Under the pieces are notes generated by a model, which saw only the letters and a program-made list of their open reading frames with translations, was not told where the DNA came from and made no database searches. This document shows positions 1-9,249 of a stretch of DNA of 64,000 nt, piece by piece. The DNA comes from Sporosarcina sp. P13 (GTDB lineage Bacteria > Bacillota > Bacilli > Bacillales_A > Planococcaceae), in contig NZ_PDYM01000001.1 in assembly GCF_002743055.1 (NCBI RefSeq), positions 124,001-188,000 of the forward strand, given 5' to 3'. Each line of letters starts with the position of its first letter. The stretch's first letter is position 1. Position numbers and translations under genes: made by a program.

Positions 1-281
1 AATCCATCTATAATCGTTCCTCGAATTCTGAAGGAAGCATATGTATCAAATTTTAAATCTCTCGTTGGATCAAATTTGATCAGAGCATCGAAAAGCCCTT
101 GATAGCCGAGTGATTTTATCTCATCACGCGAAACATTTTTCGGTAATCCTGCACTAATTCGTTGGACATGATAATTCACTAAAGGTGTATACATTCGGAC
201 TAGGGTGTCACCTGCGTAAGGATCACGGTCTTCGAGCCATAACTTCCACTGATGCCGTTCAGTTGTATCTTGTTTTGTCAT
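1..281 (-). CDS. sigD: RNA polymerase sigma-28 factor SigD (5' part, cut by window edge)
   Basis: This is the alternative sigma factor for late flagellar, chemotaxis and autolysin genes. Only the first 93 codons are visible; the gene runs off the left edge. The translation starts MTKQDTTERHQWKLWLED and contains sigma-70 region 2, with the stretch FDTYASFRIRGTIIDG at about residues 77-92 that matches the core-binding and -10 recognition part of the FliA/SigD family. ATG at 279-281 is preceded by a Shine-Dalgarno-like GGAAAGGCG. It lies 116 bp after cheD, as in B. subtilis, where sigD is near the distal end of the fla/che operon. A strong hairpin sits in the gap before it. The family assignment is firm; anti-sigma control by FlgM is known for the family, but flgM is not in this window. 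Confidence 0.93.
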   Translation of the reverse strand, partial: MTKQDTTERHQWKLWLEDRDPYAGDTLVRMYTPLVNYHVQRISAGLPKNVSRDEIKSLGYQGLFDALIKFDPTRDLKFDTYASFRIRGTIIDG

Positions 282-353
282 CGAATTCACGCCTTTCCTG
301 TCAGCTCCATATATCTACTATTAATCTCTCATCTTCTAGTATAACAAATCTCC

Positions 354-393
354 ATACAACGAGGCGACTAATGAATTAGCCGCCTCGTTGTAT
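354..393 (-). other. Long hairpin between cheD and sigD, without a U-tract
   Basis: An inverted repeat has arms of about 18 bp (outer arm ATACAACGAGGCG and its complement, one internal mismatch) with almost no loop. On the minus strand it follows the cheD stop by a few bases and precedes sigD. The bases after it (GGAGATTTGTTATAC) are not a U-run, so it does not look like a full intrinsic terminator. It could pause or partially stop transcription, or define a processed or stabilised 3' end, before sigD. Confidence 0.7.
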
Positions 394-397
394 CGCG

Positions 398-892
398 CTA
401 TAGTTCCTGAGTGCCTGCGTTTACTGTTCGGACGTGGAGAATGCTAGTTTCCGGATCGAATTCAATCGTTCTACCACTCGAACCTCCTGTGTCTTCTGCA
501 ACAAGTTGAATCGAATATCTTTTCAGCTCTTGTTTAACAGCTTCTACATTACGTGGGCCAATACGAATCGTGTCACCCGAACCAAATTGAAACATTTGAG
601 CACCACCTGCAATTTTCGCCTTAATACTGAACGGACGAACTCCTTGTGATTTCAGCATTTCAAGCATGGCATGAATTCCAGTATCCGCAAATTTAGCGAC
701 ATTAAATTGTTTGGATTTACCTAACTGGCTATCCGGCAACATGACATGGACCATGCCTGCAATCTTTTTTGTAGAATCATATAATACTACACCTACACAA
801 GAACCCAGCCCTGACGTACGAATGGTTTGTGGTGCATTAGCAATATTCATATCAGCGATACCTACACGTATTACAGTTTGTGTATTATGCAT
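398..892 (-). CDS. cheD: Chemoreceptor glutamine deamidase CheD
   Basis: CheD deamidates glutamines on chemoreceptors and, in Bacillus-type chemotaxis, also binds CheC and raises its phosphatase activity. The 164-residue length is typical. The catalytic residues line up with the family: Thr26, Cys32 in LGSCVGVVLYD and His49 in GMVHVMLP. It starts one base after the cheC stop, so the two are probably translationally coupled, which fits their physical partnership. It is the last che gene before sigD. The assignment rests on clear motifs and context. Confidence 0.97.
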   Translation of the reverse strand: MHNTQTVIRVGIADMNIANAPQTIRTSGLGSCVGVVLYDSTKKIAGMVHVMLPDSQLGKSKQFNVAKFADTGIHAMLEMLKSQGVRPFSIKAKIAGGAQMFQFGSGDTIRIGPRNVEAVKQELKRYSIQLVAEDTGGSSGRTIEFDPETSILHVRTVNAGTQEL

Positions 893-1525
893 TTACAATA
901 CACCTAATGAACTGAAGATTGTGCGGTACGATAGCGGGTCGGGTAATAAGAAGAAATGTCCCGCTAAACTCGAGATGCCTTGTTCCCCTTCTTGCAAAAT
1001 TTCGGTTTCAATCACGATGACTTCATCACTATACTGTGACACTTCAATCAAACCAAAACTAACAATTGCACCCACCATATCCACACTTAAAGAAGGGACG
1101 GTTGGATAGATTTTTAATGAAGTAAAATCAGATAATGCGGATAAGTACGATCCGGAAAGAATATTTCCTAATTCTTGTAACGCAGACACACCCATACCCA
1201 ATTCCTCAACAGCAGCAAATTCAAACTCTTTATCTCCAGTCAATTTACGAATGAACTGCGTGGCTGATTCAATCGTCAGTACAAAAAACATACTTCCTGT
1301 TAAATCCCCCTCAATCCGCAAAAAGATGCCAGCAACAACTTTCTCTGTACCGCCTGCCAGTTCAAACATTTCATCAAAAGTAACTAGTGCGACTTTCGGT
1401 ACACGCATATCAATTTTATGTTCAAGAAGTTGTGATAAAGAGGTAGCCGCATGGGCTGCCCCTATATTACCAATTTCCCTTAATACATCCAAATGCATCT
1501 CAGTAATATCGTGGTTAGAATTCAT
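893..1525 (-). CDS. cheC: CheY-P phosphatase CheC
   Basis: CheC dephosphorylates CheY-P and works with CheD in adaptation. The protein is about 210 residues and carries the two CheC/FliY/CheX phosphatase motifs: LREIGNIGAAHAATSLS near residues 15-31 (key Glu and Asn) and LQELGNILSGSYLSAL near 117-132. Two ATG codons compete: 1529-1531 lies only about 2 bases from the AAGGTGA ribosome site, while 1523-1525 lies 8 bases from it. I chose the latter. The start overlaps the end of cheW by 11 bases, consistent with coupled translation. Confidence 0.95.
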   Translation of the reverse strand: MNSNHDITEMHLDVLREIGNIGAAHAATSLSQLLEHKIDMRVPKVALVTFDEMFELAGGTEKVVAGIFLRIEGDLTGSMFFVLTIESATQFIRKLTGDKEFEFAAVEELGMGVSALQELGNILSGSYLSALSDFTSLKIYPTVPSLSVDMVGAIVSFGLIEVSQYSDEVIVIETEILQEGEQGISSLAGHFFLLPDPLSYRTIFSSLGVL

Positions 1526-1994
1526 CTGCATTCACCTTCTTGATTGGTTGCAGAACCTTTTCCAAATTCAACATAACGAGCAATCGTTGTTCGACTTTCG
1601 CTACACCCGAAATAAATTCTGATTCTACAGAGCCAACAACTTCTGGCTGCGGTCCTATGACACTGGTAGGCACATCCATTACGTCATTCGCATCATCTAC
1701 GATTAAACCCACTTCTGAATCTGCATGCGAAACGATAATGATACAACTTGACTCGTCAAAATCTTTTGGTTCCATATCCAAACGTTCACGTAAATCTACA
1801 ATAGGCGTCACGACACCGCGAAGATTCAGCACACCTTTTACATATGAAGGCATCCTCGGAACACGAGTAATCGATAAAGATTTCTCGATCGATTCAACTA
1901 CATTCAATTCAATTGCATATTCTTTATTCATCAGTTGGAAGACGATCACTTTTATTTCGCTAACTTCACTAACATTTGTCATACGTTTCGTCAC
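1515..1994 (-). CDS. cheW: Chemotaxis coupling protein CheW
   Basis: CheW links CheA to the chemoreceptors. The 159-residue protein is a single CheW domain of normal size, with the conserved core VPSYVKGVLNLRG-like stretch (here MPSYVKGVLNLRGVVTPIVD, residues 48-67) and a typical IIIVSH strand near residue 85. It lies 5 bp after cheA and overlaps cheC, in the order cheA-cheW-cheC-cheD known from B. subtilis. Only this cheW-like gene is seen here; a CheV, if present, lies elsewhere. Confidence 0.96.
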   Translation of the reverse strand: MTKRMTNVSEVSEIKVIVFQLMNKEYAIELNVVESIEKSLSITRVPRMPSYVKGVLNLRGVVTPIVDLRERLDMEPKDFDESSCIIIVSHADSEVGLIVDDANDVMDVPTSVIGPQPEVVGSVESEFISGVAKVEQRLLVMLNLEKVLQPIKKVNADEF

Positions 1995-1999
1995 CTCAA

Positions 2000-4072
2000 T
2001 TATTTAATCAGAGCATTGCAGTCAACAATTAGTGCGACTTGACCATTTCCAAGAATTGTAGCACCAGAAATTGCAAAGACACTTTGTAAGTAATTTCCTA
2101 AAGACTTCAATACAATTTCTTGTTGACCTATAAATGAATCTACGACTAGGCCTGCTAAACTCTCACCTTTTCGTACAATAACAATTGAGTGGAAATTATC
2201 ATTTTCGGTTGCGCTATTATCCATTTCAAATATTTCTTTTAAATCGACTAGCGGTATAATCGTTCCCCTAAAGTCAATAACTGGTTGGTTATGCGCATTT
2301 AGAATATCGGACTTTTGAATAATTGCCGTTTCTATAATCGACGAAAGAGGAATTGCATATATTTCTTGATCTAGTTCTACTAACAAGACAGAAATAATAG
2401 ACAGTGTCAGTGGTAATTGCACTTGAAATAATGATCCTTTTCCTTCTGTTGAATCGATAGAAATATGGCCTCCAAGGGACTCAATCGTGTTTTTCACTAC
2501 ATCTAACCCTACTCCGCGACCCGATACATCTGTGATTGATGTAGCCGTTGAAAAGCCAGACGCCAGAATCAATTCAGCAACTTGTTTATTGGATAAAACA
2601 ACTGCAGCTTCTTCTGTCACAATACCTTTTTCAATAGCCTTACCTATTACGCGTTCACGATTAACCCCGGCGCCATCATCTTCTAATTCTATGAATACAT
2701 GATTACCCGAGTGATAGGCACGTAGCGTGACAGTACCTTCTTCTGGCTTGCCTTTTGCCATACGTTCTTCTGGATTTTCAATTCCATGATCCAATGCATT
2801 TCGAATTAAGTGAACTAGCGGATCACCGATTTCATCGATTACGGTACGATCGAGTTCCGTTTCAGCTCCTATAATTTCTAAGTTTACTTTTTTATTTAAA
2901 TCACGTGCTAATTGACGAACCATTTTCGGAAAACGATTAAATACAGTTTCCACTGGTACCATTCGCATATTTAAAATAATGTTTTGCAAATCACTTGATA
3001 CTCTTGTCATTCTTTCTACCGATTCATTGAGTTCTGGGTTATGCAATTCACTTGCAATAGATTGAAGACGTCCACGATCAATGACAAGTTCTTCAAACAA
3101 GTTCATCAAGATATCTAGCCGGTCAATGTTTACACGAATCGTTTTATTGGAAGTAGATGATGAAGCTTTTATCATTTTACTTGCTTCTTTTGGCGTTTCT
3201 TTAGGTTTTTCACTTTTTACAGAAAGTACATTTTGTTGTGGTGTTTCTTCTGGTTGAACGTCTCCTTTTTGAAGTTCAGTTTGTTTATATTTTTCCACAT
3301 AATCATCCGTAATATGCGTAATATGTACATTTTCTATTTCAGAAACTTTCATGACCTTCGCTTTCAATTCTTCAGCGTCTTCATGTGTTAGTAGAACAAT
3401 CGTAAAGTTTTGATCAAATTCTTCATTTTCGAGTTTTTCTACAGTTGGTACTGTCTTAATTACTTCACCGGACTTTTCTAAAACCTCAAATGTCATGAAT
3501 ACCCGCGCTACTTTTAACAAGCAATCTTCACGTAATTGAATAGTGATCTCTAGTGCATTAAAACCTTGTTCTGAAGACTGCGAGATTACTGTTAATTCAA
3601 ATTCATCATAATAAATATCCGCAGAAGCAACCACTTCTATCGGCGCCTCTTCAGTTGTTGCAGCAGTGGATCCCTCTACTAAGTCAAGTGGCTGTCCCAC
3701 TTCGATTCGGTTCAGCATGTCGACTAGTTTACTGATATCTTTTTTACCGTCTCCGCCCGCTTCGATATCTAGCACCATTAGTTCGAGGTCATCCGCAGCT
3801 TCAAAAACGACGTCTAAGATTTCTGTCGTCACACTGATTTTAGCATTTCGAATCGCATCAAGGACATTCTCCATTTTATGTGTCAAGTCCGCTATATCTT
3901 CGTAACCCATCGTAGCTGACATTCCTTTTAACGTATGGGCTGCCCGGAATATCTCATTGACGATTGCTAAGTCATCTGGATTGTTTTCTAACGCTAGCAA
4001 CTGTTCATTACAAGCTTGCAAGTGTTCTTTACTCTCTTCGATGAACATATCCAAATACTGTTTTATATCCAC
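2000..4072 (-). CDS. cheA: Chemotaxis histidine kinase CheA
   Basis: CheA is the sensor kinase of the chemotaxis array; it phosphorylates CheY and CheB. At 690 residues it has all five domains: P1 Hpt with the phosphorylated His46 in FRAAHTLKG; a CheY/CheB-binding P2 in about 145-260, followed by a charged linker with many Lys, Glu and Pro; P3 dimerisation from about 300; P4 ATPase with N box HLIRNALDHGIE, G1 EDDGAGV and G2 GRGVGLDVV; and a C-terminal CheW-like P5. The start MDIKQYLDMFIEE is a standard CheA N-terminus. It lies 15 bp after cheB. Confidence 0.98.
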   Translation of the reverse strand: MDIKQYLDMFIEESKEHLQACNEQLLALENNPDDLAIVNEIFRAAHTLKGMSATMGYEDIADLTHKMENVLDAIRNAKISVTTEILDVVFEAADDLELMVLDIEAGGDGKKDISKLVDMLNRIEVGQPLDLVEGSTAATTEEAPIEVVASADIYYDEFELTVISQSSEQGFNALEITIQLREDCLLKVARVFMTFEVLEKSGEVIKTVPTVEKLENEEFDQNFTIVLLTHEDAEELKAKVMKVSEIENVHITHITDDYVEKYKQTELQKGDVQPEETPQQNVLSVKSEKPKETPKEASKMIKASSSTSNKTIRVNIDRLDILMNLFEELVIDRGRLQSIASELHNPELNESVERMTRVSSDLQNIILNMRMVPVETVFNRFPKMVRQLARDLNKKVNLEIIGAETELDRTVIDEIGDPLVHLIRNALDHGIENPEERMAKGKPEEGTVTLRAYHSGNHVFIELEDDGAGVNRERVIGKAIEKGIVTEEAAVVLSNKQVAELILASGFSTATSITDVSGRGVGLDVVKNTIESLGGHISIDSTEGKGSLFQVQLPLTLSIISVLLVELDQEIYAIPLSSIIETAIIQKSDILNAHNQPVIDFRGTIIPLVDLKEIFEMDNSATENDNFHSIVIVRKGESLAGLVVDSFIGQQEIVLKSLGNYLQSVFAISGATILGNGQVALIVDCNALIK

Positions 4073-4087
4073 TGTAAAGCCCCCTAG

Positions 4088-5227
4088 TTACTTCAAATTT
4101 CCCAATATAGCATCTGCAATCTGCTGCACATCTTTCACCTGATCGCAGAGGCCAGCATCTATGATAGCTTTAGGCATTCCATAAACAACTGCCGTATTAT
4201 TAGATTCCGCTATAGTGACTGTCTTACATGACGATCTCAATAATTCCATTCCTTCTTTCCCATCGTAGCCCATACCTGTCATGATGACCGTAATATAATC
4301 CAACTCTTTATGCGTTGCTGCAGATTCCAATAACATATTGACTGCAGGACGATGTCCAGAACGCGGGGACGCTTTGCTATCTAGTACAATTTGATAACCC
4401 ACTACTGTTTTCTCAAACGTCATATGTAGCCCACCCGGCGCAATATAGGCTGTACCATTCTGTATCATTTCGCTATGTTCCGCTTCTTTGACTGCGATTT
4501 CACTTAATCCATTTAGTCGTTCAGCTAGTGACTTTGTAAAACCTGGTGGCATATGCTGAACAATTAAAATCGGGCAGGGGAAATCTGCCGGAAGCCGAGT
4601 GATCACTTCTTGTAAGGCCCGCGGACCCCCTGTCGATGTACCTATTATAACAAACGTTTTAGTACATTTTACTATACTTTTAGAAAAGCTTGACGAATTG
4701 GGAGTCGATCCTATATCTGGTCTACTCCCATCTTGAATTTCTCTTTTTTTCACCGGTAATATTGTATGTTGTGTTGAAGATGTAATTTTTCTGGTCAACA
4801 TGTTAATTCCAACGTTAGATGCCGCGAATACTTTTTCCACGATTTCTTTCTCAATTTCATGAAGATTTAACGAAATCGCACCACCTGGTTTTGCAATGAT
4901 GTCAACTGCACCATATTCAATTGCTAGTAGAGCGTTTTCGGTATTATGTTTTGTAGTACTTGATAAAATGACAACGGGTACAGGATTATTGGTCATTATT
5001 TCTTTCAACGCTTCCAAACCGTCCATTATAGGCATTTCAATATCCATGGTGACTACGTCCGGCTGAAGATCTCGAACTTTCTCTACTGAATCCTTTCCAT
5101 TTCTGGCTATTCCGACAATTTCCATCATAGGATGTTTATTCAACATGTCAGAAATCAATTTCCGCATAAATGCTGAATCATCTACGACAAGGACTCTCTT
5201 TTTCCTGCTAGCCAGCACGTCAGCCAC
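4088..5227 (-). CDS. cheB: Protein-glutamate methylesterase/glutaminase CheB
   Basis: CheB removes methyl groups from chemoreceptors when phosphorylated by CheA. The 379-residue protein has an N-terminal receiver (acidic pair Asp16-Asp17, phospho-acceptor Asp62 in VTMDIEMP), a low-complexity Ser/Lys-rich linker at about 145-190, and a C-terminal esterase domain with the catalytic triad Ser198 (IGTSTGGP), His225 (IVQHMPPG) and Asp322 (MTGMGYDG). The start is GTG at 5225-5227, 8 bases inside the end of flhG, with AAGGGGC just upstream. No CheR is in the window; the methyltransferase must be elsewhere. Confidence 0.97.
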   Translation of the reverse strand: MADVLASRKKRVLVVDDSAFMRKLISDMLNKHPMMEIVGIARNGKDSVEKVRDLQPDVVTMDIEMPIMDGLEALKEIMTNNPVPVVILSSTTKHNTENALLAIEYGAVDIIAKPGGAISLNLHEIEKEIVEKVFAASNVGINMLTRKITSSTQHTILPVKKREIQDGSRPDIGSTPNSSSFSKSIVKCTKTFVIIGTSTGGPRALQEVITRLPADFPCPILIVQHMPPGFTKSLAERLNGLSEIAVKEAEHSEMIQNGTAYIAPGGLHMTFEKTVVGYQIVLDSKASPRSGHRPAVNMLLESAATHKELDYITVIMTGMGYDGKEGMELLRSSCKTVTIAESNNTAVVYGMPKAIIDAGLCDQVKDVQQIADAILGNLK

Positions 5228-6086
5228 GCCCCTTCTGAAAAATATTTTTTATTTTATCTAAGAATCCAGAAGTTTCTATTGAAGTGCCTGGCTGTTCACC
5301 AAGTAAATATGTTTCTGTGATATCTTTCATTCGTTTACTAATTTGTGCATTTGGATACATTTTCACAAATGGTGTTTGGGCAATTACAGCATTTCTTACA
5401 TGTAAATCATCGGGTAAAAAACCTAAAATATTCGTTTCAGTAGAGAGAAACTTTCGCATCGCTAATTGCAAGCGAGCAACTGAATCTCTTCCTTCTTCTT
5501 CTTTCATTACTCGATTGTTAACAATATGAAAAGTTTTTCCTGCCTCTTGCATACAGATGAATTTCATCATGGAGTAAGCATCTGTAATTGATGTAGGTTC
5601 CGGAGTAGATATCAAAATAATTTCATCCACTGCTAGTATTAAATCAATGGAACTTTTAGTTGCACCAGCACCCATATCGAATAAAATCACATCATAATCG
5701 GTCTGTAATACGGAGAAACCATCTATCCATCGATCGAACATTGGTTTAGACCACTCTACCACGGTTTCTAAACCAGAACCTCCCGCAATAAATGCTAATC
5801 CTTCTTCTACCGGTGTAATGACTTCATATATGCCTTGAGAAGCATTCAAGTAATCTTTTAAACTATAGTTCGGTGTGGCACCAAACAAAATGTGAATATT
5901 GCCCATACCGATGTCCATGTCTACAATCAAGACTTTCTTACCTTTTGCTAGTAATGAATAGGAGAAATTGGCGGTAAAGTTAGACTTACCTACCCCGCCT
6001 TTCCCACTAATAATGGCAGCGGACTGTGCCGTTTTCCCTTGACATTTTAACATTCTCAAACGCAATGCTTCAGCCTGATCATGCAT
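5220..6086 (-). CDS. flhG: Flagellar number/placement MinD-like ATPase FlhG (YlxH)
   Basis: FlhG is a MinD/ParA-type ATPase that sets flagellar number and spacing and stimulates the FlhF GTPase. From the ATG at 6084-6086 the protein has 288 residues, begins MHDQAEALRLRM (the conserved FlhG DQAxxLR activation motif that contacts FlhF) and has the deviant Walker A SGKGGVGKS at 27-35 and the MinD-type LIVDMDIGMGN. The reading frame is open 26 codons further upstream, but that extension lies inside flhF and lacks family similarity; AGGTGATC just before the ATG decides the start. It overlaps flhF by 8 bases. Confidence 0.96.
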   Translation of the reverse strand: MHDQAEALRLRMLKCQGKTAQSAAIISGKGGVGKSNFTANFSYSLLAKGKKVLIVDMDIGMGNIHILFGATPNYSLKDYLNASQGIYEVITPVEEGLAFIAGGSGLETVVEWSKPMFDRWIDGFSVLQTDYDVILFDMGAGATKSSIDLILAVDEIILISTPEPTSITDAYSMMKFICMQEAGKTFHIVNNRVMKEEEGRDSVARLQLAMRKFLSTETNILGFLPDDLHVRNAVIAQTPFVKMYPNAQISKRMKDITETYLLGEQPGTSIETSGFLDKIKNIFQKGRG

Positions 6087-7194
6087 GTGGATCACCTGCC
6101 AATAATAGAGAAAATACTTTTTCGTAATCTGCTTCCGTAATGTCTTCTGGCACTTCCTGGCCATCTGTATAATAAGCCATTCCGATATTGTACTTCAGCA
6201 TAAGATTGATCATTGCACCGACAGAATTAGTTTCATCTGTTTTAGTAAAGATAAACTTTTCAATAGGAAACTTTTCGAAACGCTCTATAATAATATCCAT
6301 GTCTTGTTCTTTGGATGTAGTGGACAATACAAGAAATGTTTCCATCTCCAATGAAAAGTCTACTAGTTTTTTTAAATCTTCAACGAATTTAGCTTCTTTG
6401 TAATTACGACCTGCTGTATCAATGAACACAAGGTCCCGATCTTTCAATTTTTCAATTGCTACTCGAAAGTCTGATTCATTATAAGCAACTTCTACAGGAG
6501 CCTGAAGCAAATTAGCATAGGTGCGCAATTGTTCAATTGCTGCTATACGATAAGTATCAGTCGTAATAAAACCTATTTTCTTCTTTTCTTCAAGTAATGC
6601 ACGAGCTGCAATTTTAGCAATAGTAGTCGTCTTACCTACACCTGTAGGACCTAAAACATTGATGAATTTTTTCTTATAAGAAACTCCACCTAATGGCAGA
6701 TCTTGTAGTTTGTCTAAAAACCATTTTCTCATAATCTCAATTTGTTCACTTTCAATGAAATCTATCTTATCGCGTTTCATTCTTTCGAAGATTATGTCGC
6801 CTATTTGCACTATATATTCATGTGAAAGCCCCTGGTTCCGAAGTTTATTGAGCAGAGGTAGTAATTCATCAGGATATTTTTCAAACGTCTGATCATTTTT
6901 ATGTATCTCTTTAATCCATTTTTTGATTTCTCGAATCTCACTTTGCAGTTGTTCTGTTGTCTCCGCTACTGCTGCAGCGTGAGTTACAGAATGTACCGTT
7001 GACTCGTAGGATTTTTTTTCGCTCTGTTTATCAAAACCTGCAACTACTTCTACAAATCGTTTTTGAAATAAGCCGAAAAACCCTTTACTCTTCATCACTT
7101 GTGAGCTAAGTATGACTGCATCATCGCCAAAATCATCACGCACTTTTTTCATCGCCTCTACCATAGTAGAAGCTGTATATTTTTTCATCTTCAT
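6079..7194 (-). CDS. flhF: SRP-type GTPase FlhF, flagellar placement
   Basis: FlhF is the third SRP GTPase and recruits early flagellar parts to the assembly site. The 371-residue protein has the basic N-terminal domain (MKKYTASTMVEAMKKVRDDFGDDAVIL), a helical N domain and the G domain with P-loop GPTGVGKTT at 182-190, TTDTYRIAAIEQLRTYA (I-box region), DTAGR and TKTDET. The start could be ATG 7192-7194 or the in-frame ATG at 7186-7188. It begins directly after the flhA stop and overlaps flhG, its known activator. Confidence 0.97.
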   Translation of the reverse strand: MKMKKYTASTMVEAMKKVRDDFGDDAVILSSQVMKSKGFFGLFQKRFVEVVAGFDKQSEKKSYESTVHSVTHAAAVAETTEQLQSEIREIKKWIKEIHKNDQTFEKYPDELLPLLNKLRNQGLSHEYIVQIGDIIFERMKRDKIDFIESEQIEIMRKWFLDKLQDLPLGGVSYKKKFINVLGPTGVGKTTTIAKIAARALLEEKKKIGFITTDTYRIAAIEQLRTYANLLQAPVEVAYNESDFRVAIEKLKDRDLVFIDTAGRNYKEAKFVEDLKKLVDFSLEMETFLVLSTTSKEQDMDIIIERFEKFPIEKFIFTKTDETNSVGAMINLMLKYNIGMAYYTDGQEVPEDITEADYEKVFSLLLAGDPHA

Positions 7195-9225
7195 TTAAAT
7201 ATCCACCACCCCTACACTTTGGACTTCTACGGATGCTTCGAGCTCATTATAAGACAGGATAGGTATTTGTGAGAAATAACGCTCTGTGATTTGTCTCAAA
7301 TACATTCGAATTGCTGGTGAACATAAGATGATTGGCGCTTGATCTAGTAGAGCTACACGCTCGACTTCTTGTGCAATACGTTCCAAGATCGATTGTGACT
7401 GTGCTGGATCTATAGATAAGAAGTTCCCTTGTTCTGTTTGTTGAATACTATCTGAGATTAGTTTCTCAATTTTTCCTGAAACCGTTAATACTTTCAAGGC
7501 ATCATTACCATTTACATATTGACCTGTAATTTGTTTTGCCAGTGATTGTCGAACATATTCAGTCAAGACATCTACATCAGAAGTGTACTTAGAATAATCC
7601 GCAAGCGTTTCAAAAATGATGGACAAATTCCGAATAGAAACTTGTTCGCTTAACAACTTAGCAAGTACTTTTTGGATTTCACCTATAGATAATGGTGTTG
7701 GTGTTAATTCATCCACTAAAATTGGATATGTCTCATGAACATGATCGACTAGTTGTTTTGTCTCTTGACGTCCAAGTAAGTCTGCCGCATGTGCACGAAT
7801 AACCTCTGTCATGTGTGTGGAAACTACACTTGGTGGATCAACGACCGTATAGCCCATAATTTCAGCGTCTTCTTTCACTTCTTCTGTAATCCATTTTGCC
7901 GGAAGTCCAAATGAAGGTTCAATCGTATCGATACCTTCCACTAAATCTTCACCCCCTGGACTCATCGCTAAATAGTGATCTAATAATAGGTCGCCACGAG
8001 CCATTTCATTACCTTTAATTTTAATCCGATATTCATTCGGCTGAAGCTGAATATTATCTCGAATTCGAACTACCGGAATAACTAAACCGAGTTCGATTGC
8101 TAGCTGCCGCCTGATCATTACTACGCGATCTAACAGGTCGCCCCCTTGCGTTGCATCTACAAGCGGAATCAAACCATAGCCAAACTCAAATTCAATGGGA
8201 TCGATATTCAATAAATCAATGACATTTTCGGGTCGTTTCAAGCCTTCTGTCTCAACATCTTGTTCCATCTCGAGTAGTTCTACAGGATCCTCTTCTGATT
8301 TGCGAGACATCATAAAGGCTCCTGTAGCAAGTGCTGCAGCAATCGGAATCGTTAAAATATCATTAATAGGTGTAGCTAAGCCAAGCAATAAAATGGTGAT
8401 AGACGCTACATATAGTAACTTAGGTTGTCCCAGTAATTGATTCGTAATATCCGTTCCTAAATTCCCTTCAGACGCTGCACGTGTCACAACGATACCTGTA
8501 GCTGTGGAGATAAGAAGCGCTGGAATTTGTGAAACAATACCATCACCTACTGTTAGAGTAGAAAATTGAGTTGCGGCTTCAGCGAACGGTAAACCCATTT
8601 GAACTACACCGATAATCATTCCTACAAGTAAGTTAATCATGACGATGATGATACCAGCAATCGCATCTCCTTTAACGAACTTTGTTGCACCGTCCATTGC
8701 ACCGTAGAAGTCTGCCTCATTGCTAACTTTTTCACGCCGTGCCTTTGCTTCTGTGTCTGAAATCATTCCTGCGTTCAAATCAGCATCAATACTCATTTGC
8801 TTTCCTGGCATCGCGTCTAATGTAAATCGAGCCGCAACTTCAGAAACTCGTTCCGAACCTTTTGTAATTACAATAAATTGAATAATAATTAAAATAACAA
8901 AGACAACTAATCCAACAACAATGTTCCCACCGGTTACGAACGTACCGAAAGTATCTACTACCCCTCCTGCATTTCCTTCAGAAAGAATCGCACGCGTTGT
9001 CGATACGTTAAGGCCTAGTCGGAATAATGTTAGTAATAGTAATAATGAAGGGAAAATGGAGAACTGTAAGGCTTCCTGCATATTCATTGCTGTCAATAGA
9101 ACCATTAAACCGAGTGTAATATTAATTATGATAAAAAAACTTAATAGCCAAGGGGGTAAAGGGATTACGAGCATTGCAATGATCATAATAACCGCTGCAA
9201 GTACTCCAATGTCTTTAAACTGCAT
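7195..9225 (-). CDS. flhA: Flagellar export gate protein FlhA
   Basis: FlhA is the nonameric membrane gate of the flagellar type III secretion system; its cytoplasmic ring docks chaperone-substrate complexes. The 676-residue protein has an N-terminal half with several hydrophobic segments, the conserved cytoplasmic FHIPEP-like loop region ERVSEVAARFTLDAMPGKQM near 124-143, a linker with acidic residues around 310-330, and a large C-terminal cytoplasmic domain ending in VQSVGVVDI. It follows flhB by 24 bp and abuts flhF. Confidence 0.97.
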   Translation of the reverse strand: MQFKDIGVLAAVIMIIAMLVIPLPPWLLSFFIIINITLGLMVLLTAMNMQEALQFSIFPSLLLLLTLFRLGLNVSTTRAILSEGNAGGVVDTFGTFVTGGNIVVGLVVFVILIIIQFIVITKGSERVSEVAARFTLDAMPGKQMSIDADLNAGMISDTEAKARREKVSNEADFYGAMDGATKFVKGDAIAGIIIVMINLLVGMIIGVVQMGLPFAEAATQFSTLTVGDGIVSQIPALLISTATGIVVTRAASEGNLGTDITNQLLGQPKLLYVASITILLLGLATPINDILTIPIAAALATGAFMMSRKSEEDPVELLEMEQDVETEGLKRPENVIDLLNIDPIEFEFGYGLIPLVDATQGGDLLDRVVMIRRQLAIELGLVIPVVRIRDNIQLQPNEYRIKIKGNEMARGDLLLDHYLAMSPGGEDLVEGIDTIEPSFGLPAKWITEEVKEDAEIMGYTVVDPPSVVSTHMTEVIRAHAADLLGRQETKQLVDHVHETYPILVDELTPTPLSIGEIQKVLAKLLSEQVSIRNLSIIFETLADYSKYTSDVDVLTEYVRQSLAKQITGQYVNGNDALKVLTVSGKIEKLISDSIQQTEQGNFLSIDPAQSQSILERIAQEVERVALLDQAPIILCSPAIRMYLRQITERYFSQIPILSYNELEASVEVQSVGVVDI

Positions 9226-9249
9226 CCTACCCCTACTTTCTTATTTCAC

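Noticed and set aside
1540..2007. 155-codon plus-strand frame opposite cheW
   Set aside because: Fully antisense to cheW, Ser/Thr-rich, no ribosome site or family similarity.
5220..6164. 314-residue version of FlhG
   Set aside because: The extra 26 codons lie inside flhF and lack similarity; the conserved DQAxxLR start and the ribosome site support ATG 6084-6086.
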